Under the pieces are notes generated by a model, which ran no database searches, was not told the origin of the DNA, and saw nothing but the letters and a program-made list of their open reading frames with translations. Shown one piece after another: positions 1 to 7,715 of a stretch of DNA of 53,286 bases. The stretch comes from Desulfobacteraceae bacterium (lineage in GTDB: Bacteria; Desulfobacterota; Desulfobacteria; Desulfobacterales; JAABTS01). The DNA is taken from the NCBI GenBank assembly GCA_011389735.1, contig JAABTS010000017.1, forward strand, positions 1 through 53,286. The letters run 5' to 3'. Numbering within the stretch: position 1 is the stretch's first letter; each line of letters opens with the position of its first letter. Made by a program: the position numbers and the translations under genes.

Positions 1-2
1 AT

Positions 3-755
3 TCCGGGTATCACCCGGGCGGGATGCGTGTCGGAGGCGTGTCGCGGAATAAATCCGCCGTCAAAGTGGCCATGGAAAGACGTTACAGGGATTATTCCCT
101 TGAAGGCCCTTTGACGCAACAGATGATGGGCGAAGCGCTCAAGCGGCTCCGGAATATGGTTCCCTCGGGTCCCAAAGACACGATAAATATCGAGGAAAGC
201 ATCCGGCAGACGTTAAAAAACGCCGGTGAAATCGAGATTGTATTCGACCGGAGCCTCAAGGACAGGTTGAAGGTGATACTGGCCATCGACAACGGCGGGT
301 GGTCGATGGATCCTTACATTCCGATGATTCAGACCCTGTTCAATTACGCCAGAGCCCAATTCAAGGATCTGAAAACCTTTTTTTTCCACAATACAATTTA
401 CGATACGATCTGGGAAGATCCGCAACGCTATAAAAAGCCGATGAAAATAGAATCGTTTATCCGGTTCGATCCTGAAACCCGATTGATTGTCGTAGGGGAC
501 GCCAGCATGGCTCCGTACGAATTAATGGCGTCCGACGGATCGATTTACGTCCATGAAAGAAGCGGCGTACCGAGTATCCAGCGGCTAAGGACCTTATCGG
601 AAACATTCCCGCACTCTGTCTGGATCAACCCCGTTCCGGACGACATGTGGAAATACACTCAGACGATCAAAATGATCCGGGATATTTTTCCCATGGTGGA
701 ATTGTCCATAGATGGATTGGAAAAAGCCGTTACGCATTTGATGTCAAAAAATTGA
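3..755 (+). CDS. VWA domain-containing (CoxE-like) protein, 5' partial
   Basis: The reading frame is open from the first bases of the window, so the start lies upstream. The visible start reads SGYHPGGMRVGG, which looks like the interior of a protein, so the ATG at 24 is probably not the true start. The fold resembles the von Willebrand A-like domain of the CoxE/COG3825 family: a hydrophobic strand LKVILAIDNGG, then a long helix, then RLIVVGDASMAPYEL. The usual metal-site DxSxS motif is replaced by DNGGWSM, as is common in this family. Members are usually paired with a MoxR-type AAA ATPase, which would be expected upstream outside the window. No downstream partner: the next gene is convergent. 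The family is fairly sure; the substrate is unknown. Confidence 0.7.
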   Translation, partial: SGYHPGGMRVGGVSRNKSAVKVAMERRYRDYSLEGPLTQQMMGEALKRLRNMVPSGPKDTINIEESIRQTLKNAGEIEIVFDRSLKDRLKVILAIDNGGWSMDPYIPMIQTLFNYARAQFKDLKTFFFHNTIYDTIWEDPQRYKKPMKIESFIRFDPETRLIVVGDASMAPYELMASDGSIYVHERSGVPSIQRLRTLSETFPHSVWINPVPDDMWKYTQTIKMIRDIFPMVELSIDGLEKAVTHLMSKN

Positions 756-847
756 GGGGGATACAGGCTTTCAGAAAATAAGGCCACCGCCATAAACCGG
801 GACACGCGTCATAACTGCGTCATATGTGCAGGGCCCTCTTGCTCTGA

Positions 848-864
848 GCGGGTTTGTAACCCGC
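848..864. repeat. Dispersed palindrome GCGGGTTTGTAACCCGC
   Basis: Nearly perfect 17-bp palindrome in the gap between the VWA gene and fabG. A near-identical copy lies at 39814-39830. The 211-bp gap holds nothing else I can name, apart from a weak resemblance at 758-780 to the left end of the dispersed inverted-end element. The same words recur in a degenerate form near 14942-15000. Confidence 0.6.
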
Positions 865-965
865 GACTTACGAAGTGCGGCCTTCGGCTTTGGCGCTTCA
901 GAGCAACTCGCTCCAGAGCAACCCGAGAAATTATGGCCGAAATTAGAACCAAGCCCGCGCTATGC

Positions 966-1694
966 CTACATATATAGCCCGCCGTTCACCGCGATAACCT
1001 GCCCTGTAATATAAGACGCTTTTTCCGAGCAGAGAAAAGCCGCGATGTGGGCCACTTCTTCGGGCGTCCCGAACCGGTTCATGGGGATCGCAGGCAGTAC
1101 CTTGTCTTTAGGGATTGCGCTGGTCATGCCGGTTTCTATAAATCCCGGGGCGATTGCGTTGACAAGGATGTTCCGCCTGGCCACTTCCGCGGCCAGCGAC
1201 TTGGTGGCGCCGATCAACCCGGCCTTGGCCGCAGAATAATTGACTTGCCCCGGAACTCCGCTCTGGCCGGACGTCGACGCGATGTTGACGATTCGCCCTT
1301 TCCGTTTTTTCAGCATATTTTTGACCACTGGTTTGGTGATTCGATAAAATCCGTCGAGCGTAACGGATATTACGCTTTGCCATTCCTCTTCGCTCATCAG
1401 AGCCAGGAGCGTATCCCGTGTGACTCCCGCATTGTTGATCAAAGCGAAGGGGGTGTCTTTTTTTAACAGAGGATCAAGGCTGTGATGCACGGCGTCGGCG
1501 TCGGCCACGTCAAAAGGAAGTTTGATGCAGGTTCTTCCTGATTTTTCAATTTTTTCGGCCACATACCCTGCGGAATCGTGATCGCTCCGGTAATTCAACC
1601 AAATATCGAATCCGCACTCGGCCAGCTCGATTGCTACAGCGGCGCCTATCCCTTTTCCGGCCCCGGTTACAAGGGCGATTTTTGATTCTTCCAT
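966..1694 (-). CDS. fabG: 3-oxoacyl-ACP reductase (FabG-type SDR)
   Basis: 242 residues, the usual length for NADPH-dependent beta-ketoacyl-ACP reductases. The cofactor motif TGAGKGIG is at residues 10-17 and NNAG at 87-90. The catalytic set is Ser140, Tyr153 and Lys157 (NYSAAKAG). The C-terminus ends in VNGGLYM. That ending and the GQVNYSAAKAGLIGATK segment look more like FabG paralogues of aryl-polyene or polyketide clusters than like housekeeping FabG; this is recollection, not a search. The gene stands alone, facing away from the ABC1 kinase gene. Window genes that also touch acyl-carrier chemistry are the phosphopantetheinyl transferase and thioesterase at 40.8-42.3 kb, but they are far away. 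Reductase family is secure; pathway is not. Confidence 0.85.
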   Translation of the reverse strand: MEESKIALVTGAGKGIGAAVAIELAECGFDIWLNYRSDHDSAGYVAEKIEKSGRTCIKLPFDVADADAVHHSLDPLLKKDTPFALINNAGVTRDTLLALMSEEEWQSVISVTLDGFYRITKPVVKNMLKKRKGRIVNIASTSGQSGVPGQVNYSAAKAGLIGATKSLAAEVARRNILVNAIAPGFIETGMTSAIPKDKVLPAIPMNRFGTPEEVAHIAAFLCSEKASYITGQVIAVNGGLYM

Positions 1695-1771
1695 CTATCT
1701 GTATCCTGTTTTCCTTTTGATTAAACGACCGGACAATTTGCAGCCTTCCGGAAACGAAATGGTTAAAATTC

Positions 1772-1884
1772 CTGTAGTCTGCCGGAAATTAAAATTGCAC
1801 CGTGTTGTCGGCCCGGGGCATACGATTTGATTGTCCGGGGCCTGATGGCGCCTTGTGGCGTTTAATTTCCGCAAAACTATATAT
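1772..1884. repeat. Inverted-end dispersed element, copy 1
   Basis: The left end reads GTAGTCTGCCGGAAATTAAA then TTGCACCGTGTTGTCGGCCC. The right end is the approximate reverse complement (GGCGCCTTGTGGCG, TTTAATTTCCGC, AAAACTATA). The same ends recur at about nine other intergenic loci in the window. It lies in the 462-bp gap between fabG and the ABC1 kinase gene. Confidence 0.65.
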
Positions 1885-2086
1885 CACAGGCGGAACACCC
1901 TTATCAAAGGCTCTTTATGAGTTATCAAAAACAGAGGAAATGTGTCAAGGCGAAAGAATTATATCCAATCAGCAGGATAGAGGGGTGAGATCATACGGAT
2001 CCGATATGTTCGGCTTGTAACCCGCTTCACTGGAATACCTGAAAGTCGATATCGATAGTCTTGAGCCGCATTCCAATTTACACTAC

Positions 2087-2115
2087 TTGACACAAATGAA
2101 CCTTCCGGCTATTAT
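2087..2115 (+). promoter_or_regulatory. Sigma-70-like promoter for the ABC1 kinase gene
   Basis: TTGACA at 2087-2092 and TATTAT at 2110-2115, separated by 17 bp. Transcription would begin near 2122, giving a short leader before the start at 2157. Confidence 0.55.
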
Positions 2116-2156
2116 CGCGCGTAATATTGTTATTGAATTCGAAAAATCAGCATTGA

Positions 2157-4166
2157 ATGAGCGAATCGGCACACATGGCGGAAAAAAGAAAGCTTGAAAT
2201 TATAAAATATATGGGCGTCTCCAAAGAGCTGATCAAAGACGCAGGAGATTTCACGCTTCAATCCTTGAAAGTGTCCCAGGCCTTTTTTCCGGTTACCAGG
2301 CTTCTCGTTCAAAAGGAAGATGTAACTGTCGGTCAGCTTTCTCTGGCGCTGAACGAACTCTTTGACACCCTGTACAACCACCCGTTGACCAGCCACGGGC
2401 GGCGGTTCACCGAATATCTCCGGCGTAAAAACGTTATCCCGAACGAACAAACCACCGAACGGCTGATTCGATACGTGGTCGATCAGATTGTGCTGAGGAG
2501 CCCGGTTCCGGTGCCCAAGCCGGTGGTTGACGAATTTTGGCTCTTTTTTAACGAATTAATGAAGGAGCCTGAATTAAAAGGCCTTTTTGAACTCAATCTG
2601 GATATCATCCGGCTTTTACTGGCCGCATACGAGCCCCTGCTGGTTGAAATTATTAATCTGTTAAAAGATGCGGCCCGCATAAACCGGTCGCTTGTAGATG
2701 AAATTGTCGGACGGGTTCGTATCATACGCGGCGACCTGGTGATCATAAAACGGCAGATAAAGGCTTTGCGGTATATCAAGCCCTTTTTTCAAACCGATCC
2801 CAAAGACTTTAAGTCTCAAGCCCGGATTGTGGCGAATATGGTTAGGGAATTCGGGCCTTTTTTTATCAAGATGGCTCAGGTTGCGGCCGCCAATTCGGAT
2901 TTCCTGCCCAGGGAAATATCCAGGGAATTGACTGTTTTCCAGGAGGACGCGCCTCCGATGCGTCCAGAGGAAGTCATTCAGGCCTTTGAGGAAGTTATCG
3001 GAAAAGCGCCCTGGGAATGTTATTTTGATTTTAACGTCGAACAGCCGATAAAATCAGGATCGATCGGTTCGGTATATCTGGCGAAGAAGCCCGTGAAAGT
3101 GCATGGACGGGAAGTCCTTGTGCCCGTGATTGTAAAAATCGGACGTTTTGGACTGGATCGTGAATTTTTGATGGGCAAAACCGTTTTGGGAATGGCCATT
3201 TTAAGCAGCCATTACTGGGCGCCCCATTCAAGAATCGCTCCGTTTCTGGAATCAATGCACAAACAGGTGGATGAATTTTGTTCCGGCTTTCAACAGGAAC
3301 TGGATTTTGAATGCGAGGCTGATGTGCAACGGCGGTTTTACAAGCGAAGCCGGTTTTCATCAATCTGGAAAGTTCCGGACGTATATTTCGCGTCTTCCCG
3401 TATTATGGAAATGGAGTACGTGAAAGACGGAATGAATATCTTGAACGCGATTCATCTCCTGCCTGCCGGCAGGCGGGAAGACGTGAGCCGGCAAACGGCT
3501 TCGAAACTGCTGTACACGATTCTGTTCCACGTTTTCGTATATCAAGAACTCCACGGAGATCTGCATCCGGGAAATATTATCATCAGCCCGGACGGAAAGA
3601 TCCATTTGATCGACTGGGCCAATTGCATCAATATGGCCGGCAAATGGAAACCCATGTGGGATTATCTTGCGGGAGCCCTTTCAGCGAACGCGGATCTGTT
3701 GACGGACGCTTTGATAAATATCAGTTCCGACCCTGAATATCAGCAGCGGCGACGGATGGAAATTCGTAATACGCTTCAAGATACACTGCGCAAAAAAAAC
3801 GTGAAACCGTTGACCAAGTATTTTATCTTTCAACTTAGGATCGAAGGCATGAAAGGGCTTCAGCGCAGATTCCAGGTGGTCATGCATATGGTGTCGAATT
3901 CACAGCAACTGGGATTGACGGTCAGAAGCGAATATCTGCATTTGTCCAGATCCCTGGCCGCTGTCGTCGGAACCTATATTTTGTTGTATGAAGGCATGCC
4001 CAGGCTGACGCCCGTGTTCGACTTTTTCAAAACCCTGTCTCAATTCCCTTATGAAATGGTCAAGGACCGGCTGGAAGTCAAACGCGCAATGGTCTACAGA
4101 TCCGTCGTCAATAACGTGATGTCCGTCTTTAGCTTTTTAGTCCCTGAAATGTCTCGCAGGCGTTGA
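2157..4166 (+). CDS. ABC1/UbiB/AarF-family atypical kinase
   Basis: 669 residues, longer than typical UbiB (about 550) because of an extra helical N-terminal region of about 200 residues. The family marks are present in order: IKMAQ (variant of KxGQ), the nucleotide loop SGSIGSVY (normally alanine-rich), the lysine strand VIVKIG, the acidic ELDFECEA segment, HGDLHPGNI as catalytic loop and LIDWA as the metal-binding site. Known members act in ubiquinone or isoprenoid-lipid biology as ATPases or unusual kinases. The alanine-rich loop that limits kinase activity in UbiB is replaced here by SGS, so nucleotide behaviour could differ. The ATG at 2157 lacks a strong ribosome site; an in-frame ATG at 2175 is an alternative. 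The next gene follows after 60 bp. Confidence 0.8.
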   Translation: MSESAHMAEKRKLEIIKYMGVSKELIKDAGDFTLQSLKVSQAFFPVTRLLVQKEDVTVGQLSLALNELFDTLYNHPLTSHGRRFTEYLRRKNVIPNEQTTERLIRYVVDQIVLRSPVPVPKPVVDEFWLFFNELMKEPELKGLFELNLDIIRLLLAAYEPLLVEIINLLKDAARINRSLVDEIVGRVRIIRGDLVIIKRQIKALRYIKPFFQTDPKDFKSQARIVANMVREFGPFFIKMAQVAAANSDFLPREISRELTVFQEDAPPMRPEEVIQAFEEVIGKAPWECYFDFNVEQPIKSGSIGSVYLAKKPVKVHGREVLVPVIVKIGRFGLDREFLMGKTVLGMAILSSHYWAPHSRIAPFLESMHKQVDEFCSGFQQELDFECEADVQRRFYKRSRFSSIWKVPDVYFASSRIMEMEYVKDGMNILNAIHLLPAGRREDVSRQTASKLLYTILFHVFVYQELHGDLHPGNIIISPDGKIHLIDWANCINMAGKWKPMWDYLAGALSANADLLTDALINISSDPEYQQRRRMEIRNTLQDTLRKKNVKPLTKYFIFQLRIEGMKGLQRRFQVVMHMVSNSQQLGLTVRSEYLHLSRSLAAVVGTYILLYEGMPRLTPVFDFFKTLSQFPYEMVKDRLEVKRAMVYRSVVNNVMSVFSFLVPEMSRRR

Positions 4167-4226
4167 TGTTTTCGGATATCATATTTGAAAAGCCCATCTC
4201 TTGAACGGATTGCAAATGGATTGTAA

Positions 4227-5021
4227 ATGAAACGTGTGAACATAGATCAATTACACTCGATCGGTGGAGAACGTTTGAAAGAAAACGACACTTTTTCTTT
4301 CAGGTGCGGCCCGGATCTGTCGTGCTTCGGACGATGCTGCCGAAATTTGAATCTTTTTTTGAATCCCTATGATATCGTCCGATTGAGAAAAAATTTAAAC
4401 ATTGCTTCGAGCTGTTTTCTGGATGAATATACCGACGTGGTGCTTCGGCCTTCGTCGCATTTTCCCGATGTCCTGCTGACCATGAGCGACAACGATGAAA
4501 AGACCTGCCCGTTTCTGAGCGCCGACGGATGCGCCGTGTATCCGGATCGCCCGGACACGTGCAGGATGTTTCCCATCGAGTACGGAGTGCTGTATGGCGA
4601 GCATGACAATGACGCCGAAAACGTTTACATTTTCAGGCCCCCTGAATTCTGCGCGGGAAGGCGTGAACAAACGGTCTGGACGCCATTGTCCTGGGCCGGC
4701 GATCAGGAGGCGGAACCGTATAACCGTATGACCCGGCGATGGGGCGATGTAAAACGCTATTTTGGAAATGATCCATGGGGAGGCCGGGGGCCCGACGGGC
4801 CAAAGGGTAAAATGGCTTTTATGGCGGCCTACAATATCGATTCCTTCAGAGAGTTCGTATTTAAAAGTTCCTTTTTAAACCGGTACAAAGTAAAGCACGC
4901 CCTGCTAGGCTCCTTGGAACGGGACGACGAGATCCTTCTGGAATTCGCTTTTCAGTGGATTTTGCATGTGTTGTGGAATGTCGAATCCCGCCTGTTTTCC
5001 CTCAAAAACCGACGGTTTTAA
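4227..5021 (+). CDS. YkgJ-family cysteine cluster protein (1)
   Basis: 264 residues. The N-terminal half carries the YkgJ/UPF0153 cysteine pattern: CGPDLSCFGRCCRNLNLFL, then CPFLSADGCAVYPDRPDTCR. These cysteines are thought to bind zinc or an iron-sulfur cluster, and the biochemical role of the family is unknown. The C-terminal half (about 150 residues) is not recognisable but is shared in outline with the paralogue at 5846-6583. The stop codon overlaps the end of the convergent SDR gene by 4 bp. The two cysteine-cluster genes thus flank the SDR, one on each strand, which suggests local duplication. Confidence 0.75.
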   Translation: MKRVNIDQLHSIGGERLKENDTFSFRCGPDLSCFGRCCRNLNLFLNPYDIVRLRKNLNIASSCFLDEYTDVVLRPSSHFPDVLLTMSDNDEKTCPFLSADGCAVYPDRPDTCRMFPIEYGVLYGEHDNDAENVYIFRPPEFCAGRREQTVWTPLSWAGDQEAEPYNRMTRRWGDVKRYFGNDPWGGRGPDGPKGKMAFMAAYNIDSFREFVFKSSFLNRYKVKHALLGSLERDDEILLEFAFQWILHVLWNVESRLFSLKNRRF

Positions 5022-5833
5022 ACAACTCCGGCCGGCATGGGAGGAACGCCGTCGCCGCCGAGTACATACCCGCCGTCAAGCCGCATAACGCTTCCCGTCA
5101 TGAACGAGGCGTCATGAATCAAGAAACGAACGGCCTTGACCACATCCGAAATAAGACCGATACGATTCAGCAAGGTGTGTTCGGTAACGGCCTTCTTTTG
5201 GTCATCGGAAAGCAGGCCCCAGCCCCTGGTTTTGTGAGCGTGCCGGGTCTCGACAAATCCCAGCATTAGTTCGTTGACCCGGACTTCCGGAGCCCCCATG
5301 CGGGCCCAGGTTTCCGTCAGCGCCGATACGCCTCGATTCGCAGCCGCATACCCGTCGTTGAAAACAAGACCCGCCGGCCCGCTTCGGCCCGTGATTCCGG
5401 CGATAGAAGAGATGTTGACGACGGCGCCGTCTCCCGACGCTTTAAGATATGGAAACGCCGCATCGAACACCCACCTTTTGGCTCTCAGCGTGGCCGCCAT
5501 TTCAAGATCCCATTGATCCTGCACGTAAGAACCGTGAACCACGGGCCAGCCGCCGCGTTCAATGTTGTTCACCAGTATGTCGAGCCGTCCAAAGCGGCCA
5601 ATCACCCGTTCGATCATTCCTTCGATGGAACCGGTTTCCAGAAGATTCGTCCGGATAATCATGTGATCCGTTCCGATTGACGAGAAAATCGCTTTCATTT
5701 CATCCAGATGGTCTTCCCAATCCCAGTAGGTGAGGGCGGTTTTGACGCCGTCACGGGCGAGCGCTTCGCCGATACCTCTCCCCAAGCCTTTAACGGCGCC
5801 TAAAACAAGCGCGACAACATTGGTTTTTTTCAT
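5018..5833 (-). CDS. SDR-family protein with degenerate active site
   Basis: 271 residues with a Rossmann start LGAVKGLGRGIG (residues 11-22), as in short-chain dehydrogenases. The motif NNAG is changed to NNIE. The catalytic YxxxK reads GYAAANRG, so the lysine is asparagine; the serine strand NISSIAG is kept. This points to a protein that binds a dinucleotide but may be catalytically weak or altered. The insert around 'GGWPVVHGSYVQDQWD' is not usual for housekeeping SDRs. A Shine-Dalgarno-like AAGGAA precedes the start. It lies 12 bp downstream of the cysteine-cluster gene at 5846-6583 on the same strand, so the two are probably co-transcribed. Confidence 0.75.
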   Translation of the reverse strand: MKKTNVVALVLGAVKGLGRGIGEALARDGVKTALTYWDWEDHLDEMKAIFSSIGTDHMIIRTNLLETGSIEGMIERVIGRFGRLDILVNNIERGGWPVVHGSYVQDQWDLEMAATLRAKRWVFDAAFPYLKASGDGAVVNISSIAGITGRSGPAGLVFNDGYAAANRGVSALTETWARMGAPEVRVNELMLGFVETRHAHKTRGWGLLSDDQKKAVTEHTLLNRIGLISDVVKAVRFLIHDASFMTGSVMRLDGGYVLGGDGVPPMPAGVV

Positions 5834-5845
5834 GATCGCGTTTCC

Positions 5846-6583
5846 TTATGATTCACGGCGATGTTCCAAAAGCGCCGTTTTGACTCTTTCAAATCCGATT
5901 TTCAACAGGGCGATGTCGTCATGTTCAGCCTGCTCCGCTAATTCGGGGGCGACGGATTCAATGAACTTGTCGCCGGATTTTTGAAACAAACGTTCTCGAA
6001 AAGTGTCGATATCATAACAGCATAGCTTGAACAGATCCTTTATGGATGTATTTAAAGGCCCTTTATAATACCGGTTTTTTAACGCGATGATATCCATCAG
6101 GGGATCGTTCATTTCATTGTAAACGGCCAGTTCCTGATCTTTGACCCAGGTATCGAGGGTTTGTTGGGTTTGCGTATCGAAACCGCGACAGTGGCTTTCC
6201 CGGTGAATGAAATATCGTTCCGAAAGCGCGCCTGTATCCTTATTTCTGGAAAGCAACCGCACAAGAGGGTAGGTCCGGCAGGACGCAGGCCGGTCTGAAT
6301 AAACAGCGCACCCTTCACTACTCACAAAAGGACATCTTGAATCCGAACCCACGGGCTCCAGAACCGCAACCGGCAACCCGGTTTCAGGGCCGATAAAAAC
6401 GATCGTGTATTTATCCAGAAATTCCCTGGATGTCACGCCCATCCGTGTTTTCAGGCGAATTAAATCATAAGGGGTTAAAAACTGGTTAAGATTCCGGCAA
6501 CATTCCGTGAAACAAGACACTTCCGGTCGGCATGAAAAAGAAAAAGGCGTATCGGGTTCCAGCGCAGTCAATTGTGCTTCCAT
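5846..6583 (-). CDS. YkgJ-family cysteine cluster protein (2)
   Basis: 245 residues, paralogous to the protein at 4227-5021. The same cysteine pattern is visible: CRPEVSCFTECCRNLNQFL followed by CPFVSSEGCAVYSDRPASCR. Both also share PYDxxRLK and a terminal segment beginning YDIDTFRE or YNIDSFRE. A Shine-Dalgarno-like AAGGAAG sits just before the ATG. It is the first gene of a two-gene operon with the SDR. Metal-cluster binding is inferred from the cysteines; no substrate can be named. Confidence 0.75.
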   Translation of the reverse strand: MEAQLTALEPDTPFSFSCRPEVSCFTECCRNLNQFLTPYDLIRLKTRMGVTSREFLDKYTIVFIGPETGLPVAVLEPVGSDSRCPFVSSEGCAVYSDRPASCRTYPLVRLLSRNKDTGALSERYFIHRESHCRGFDTQTQQTLDTWVKDQELAVYNEMNDPLMDIIALKNRYYKGPLNTSIKDLFKLCCYDIDTFRERLFQKSGDKFIESVAPELAEQAEHDDIALLKIGFERVKTALLEHRRES

Positions 6584-6705
6584 AATTTCTGCTTCCTTAT
6601 ATATATATCGTTTTTCAATGGTGTTCGGATAAAATCCATTCTAATCGGTGTTTCTACCATTTTTTTTCCGGATCGTAAAGTCCTGATGTTACGCCGATGA
6701 AAAGT

Positions 6706-6813
6706 ATACAGGCTTTAAAAAAAATTAATTTCACAAGGCGGGGGGCCTGGGAACGTACTATTCTTACATCCCAGGCCGACAACACAGTCAAATTTGCTTT
6801 CCGGAAGACTATA
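6706..6813. repeat. Inverted-end dispersed element, copy 2
   Basis: The left end has TACAGGCTTT, ATTAATTTCACAAGGCGG and GGCCTGGGA. The right end has TCCCAGGCCGACAACACAGT, CAAATTTGCTTTCCGGAAG and ACTATA. The inner GGCCTGGGA/TCCCAGGCC pair forms a stem. It occupies part of the 622-bp gap between the cysteine-cluster gene and aprB, about 140 bp upstream of the apr promoter. Confidence 0.7.
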
Positions 6814-6952
6814 GCCTGATTTGGGGCGATTCTGATTGAGAGAAAAGCGCTCTTCCACCACCCGGCTCGGTGATCAAAAAAAGAAGCGCATTTTGAAAAT
6901 GACCTTCCGGCCGAGCTTATTGCGCCATCGAATCAGAAATCCGTAAAAGTTC

Positions 6953-6982
6953 TTGACAAAAGAGAAGGTTGAATGATATAAC
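6953..6982 (+). promoter_or_regulatory. Sigma-70-like promoter for aprBA
   Basis: TTGACA at 6953-6958 and TATAAC at 6977-6982, with an 18-bp spacer. The predicted start near 6989 leaves a leader of roughly 215 nt before aprB. I saw no recognisable riboswitch in that leader. Confidence 0.6.
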
Positions 6983-7205
6983 CCTTTTCTTCCATCATAA
7001 ATTGTAAGTTCTTGTAATTATTAAAAAATAAAAAGGCCGAGGTTGCTGATACGGATTATTGAAAATGGGTGCGGTCTCACAAAAAAAACAGATAAACCAA
7101 TCGAACGGGAGAAGGGAGGTGTCGTACGGAAAAAGCTGTCTTCTGAACTGTATGGAGAAAAGAAAGATTCTAAACATCATTAACCAAAATGAGGAGGTAT
7201 ATTAA

Positions 7206-7643
7206 ATGCCAAGTTTTGTAATTTCTGAAAAATGTGACGGCTGTAAAGGTGGCGATAAAACAGCTTGTATGTACATTTGTCCCAACGATCTTATGGTTTT
7301 GGATCCGAACGCCATGAAAGCTTATAATCAGGAACCGGATCAATGCTGGGAATGTTTTTCTTGTGTAAAAATTTGTCCGACCCAGGCTATCGAAGTTCGC
7401 GGCTATGCCGACTTCGTGCCGCTGGGAAGCAGCATCATGCCGATGATGGGCACCGAAGACGTGATGTGGACTTGTAAATTCAGAAACGGTCTTATCAAAA
7501 GATTTAAGTTCCCCATCCGGACGACCTCCGAAGGCGCCGCCAACGCTTATGAGAGCCTGCAGGGAAAAGATCTGGACAGCGAACTGCTCTCCACTGAAGA
7601 AGCAGAAGGATACACGCTTCCGACACCGCAAGCCACCGTGTAA
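7206..7643 (+). CDS. aprB: Adenylylsulfate reductase, beta subunit
   Basis: 145 residues, the usual AprB length. It is the iron-sulfur subunit of APS reductase and passes electrons to AprA, which reduces adenosine 5'-phosphosulfate to sulfite and AMP in the cytoplasm. Two [4Fe-4S] cluster motifs are visible: CDGCKGGDKTACMYICP near the start, and CWECFSCVKICP around residues 49-60. The rest is the C-terminal tail that wraps around AprA. A strong GAGGAGGT precedes the start. aprA follows after 72 bp behind another strong ribosome site. The gene order aprB-aprA followed by qmoABC is standard for sulfate-reducing Desulfobacterota and argues for the reductive direction. Confidence 0.97.
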   Translation: MPSFVISEKCDGCKGGDKTACMYICPNDLMVLDPNAMKAYNQEPDQCWECFSCVKICPTQAIEVRGYADFVPLGSSIMPMMGTEDVMWTCKFRNGLIKRFKFPIRTTSEGAANAYESLQGKDLDSELLSTEEAEGYTLPTPQATV

Positions 7644-7715
7644 TTGAGACGGTGAACGAATCCGGCAAATTTATCGAAAACTTTTGAACGTTAAAATTTT
7701 TGAGGAGGTTTTAAT

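Noticed and set aside
826..1014. 62-codon open frame overlapping the end of fabG
   Set aside because: It is made from the palindromic repeat and antisense fabG sequence.
1802..2020. 72-codon open frame upstream of the ABC1 kinase gene
   Set aside because: It runs through the dispersed element, has no ribosome site and no recognisable protein pattern.
6989..7205. Possible riboswitch in the aprBA leader
   Set aside because: The leader is long, but no known riboswitch core or convincing conserved stem was found by eye.
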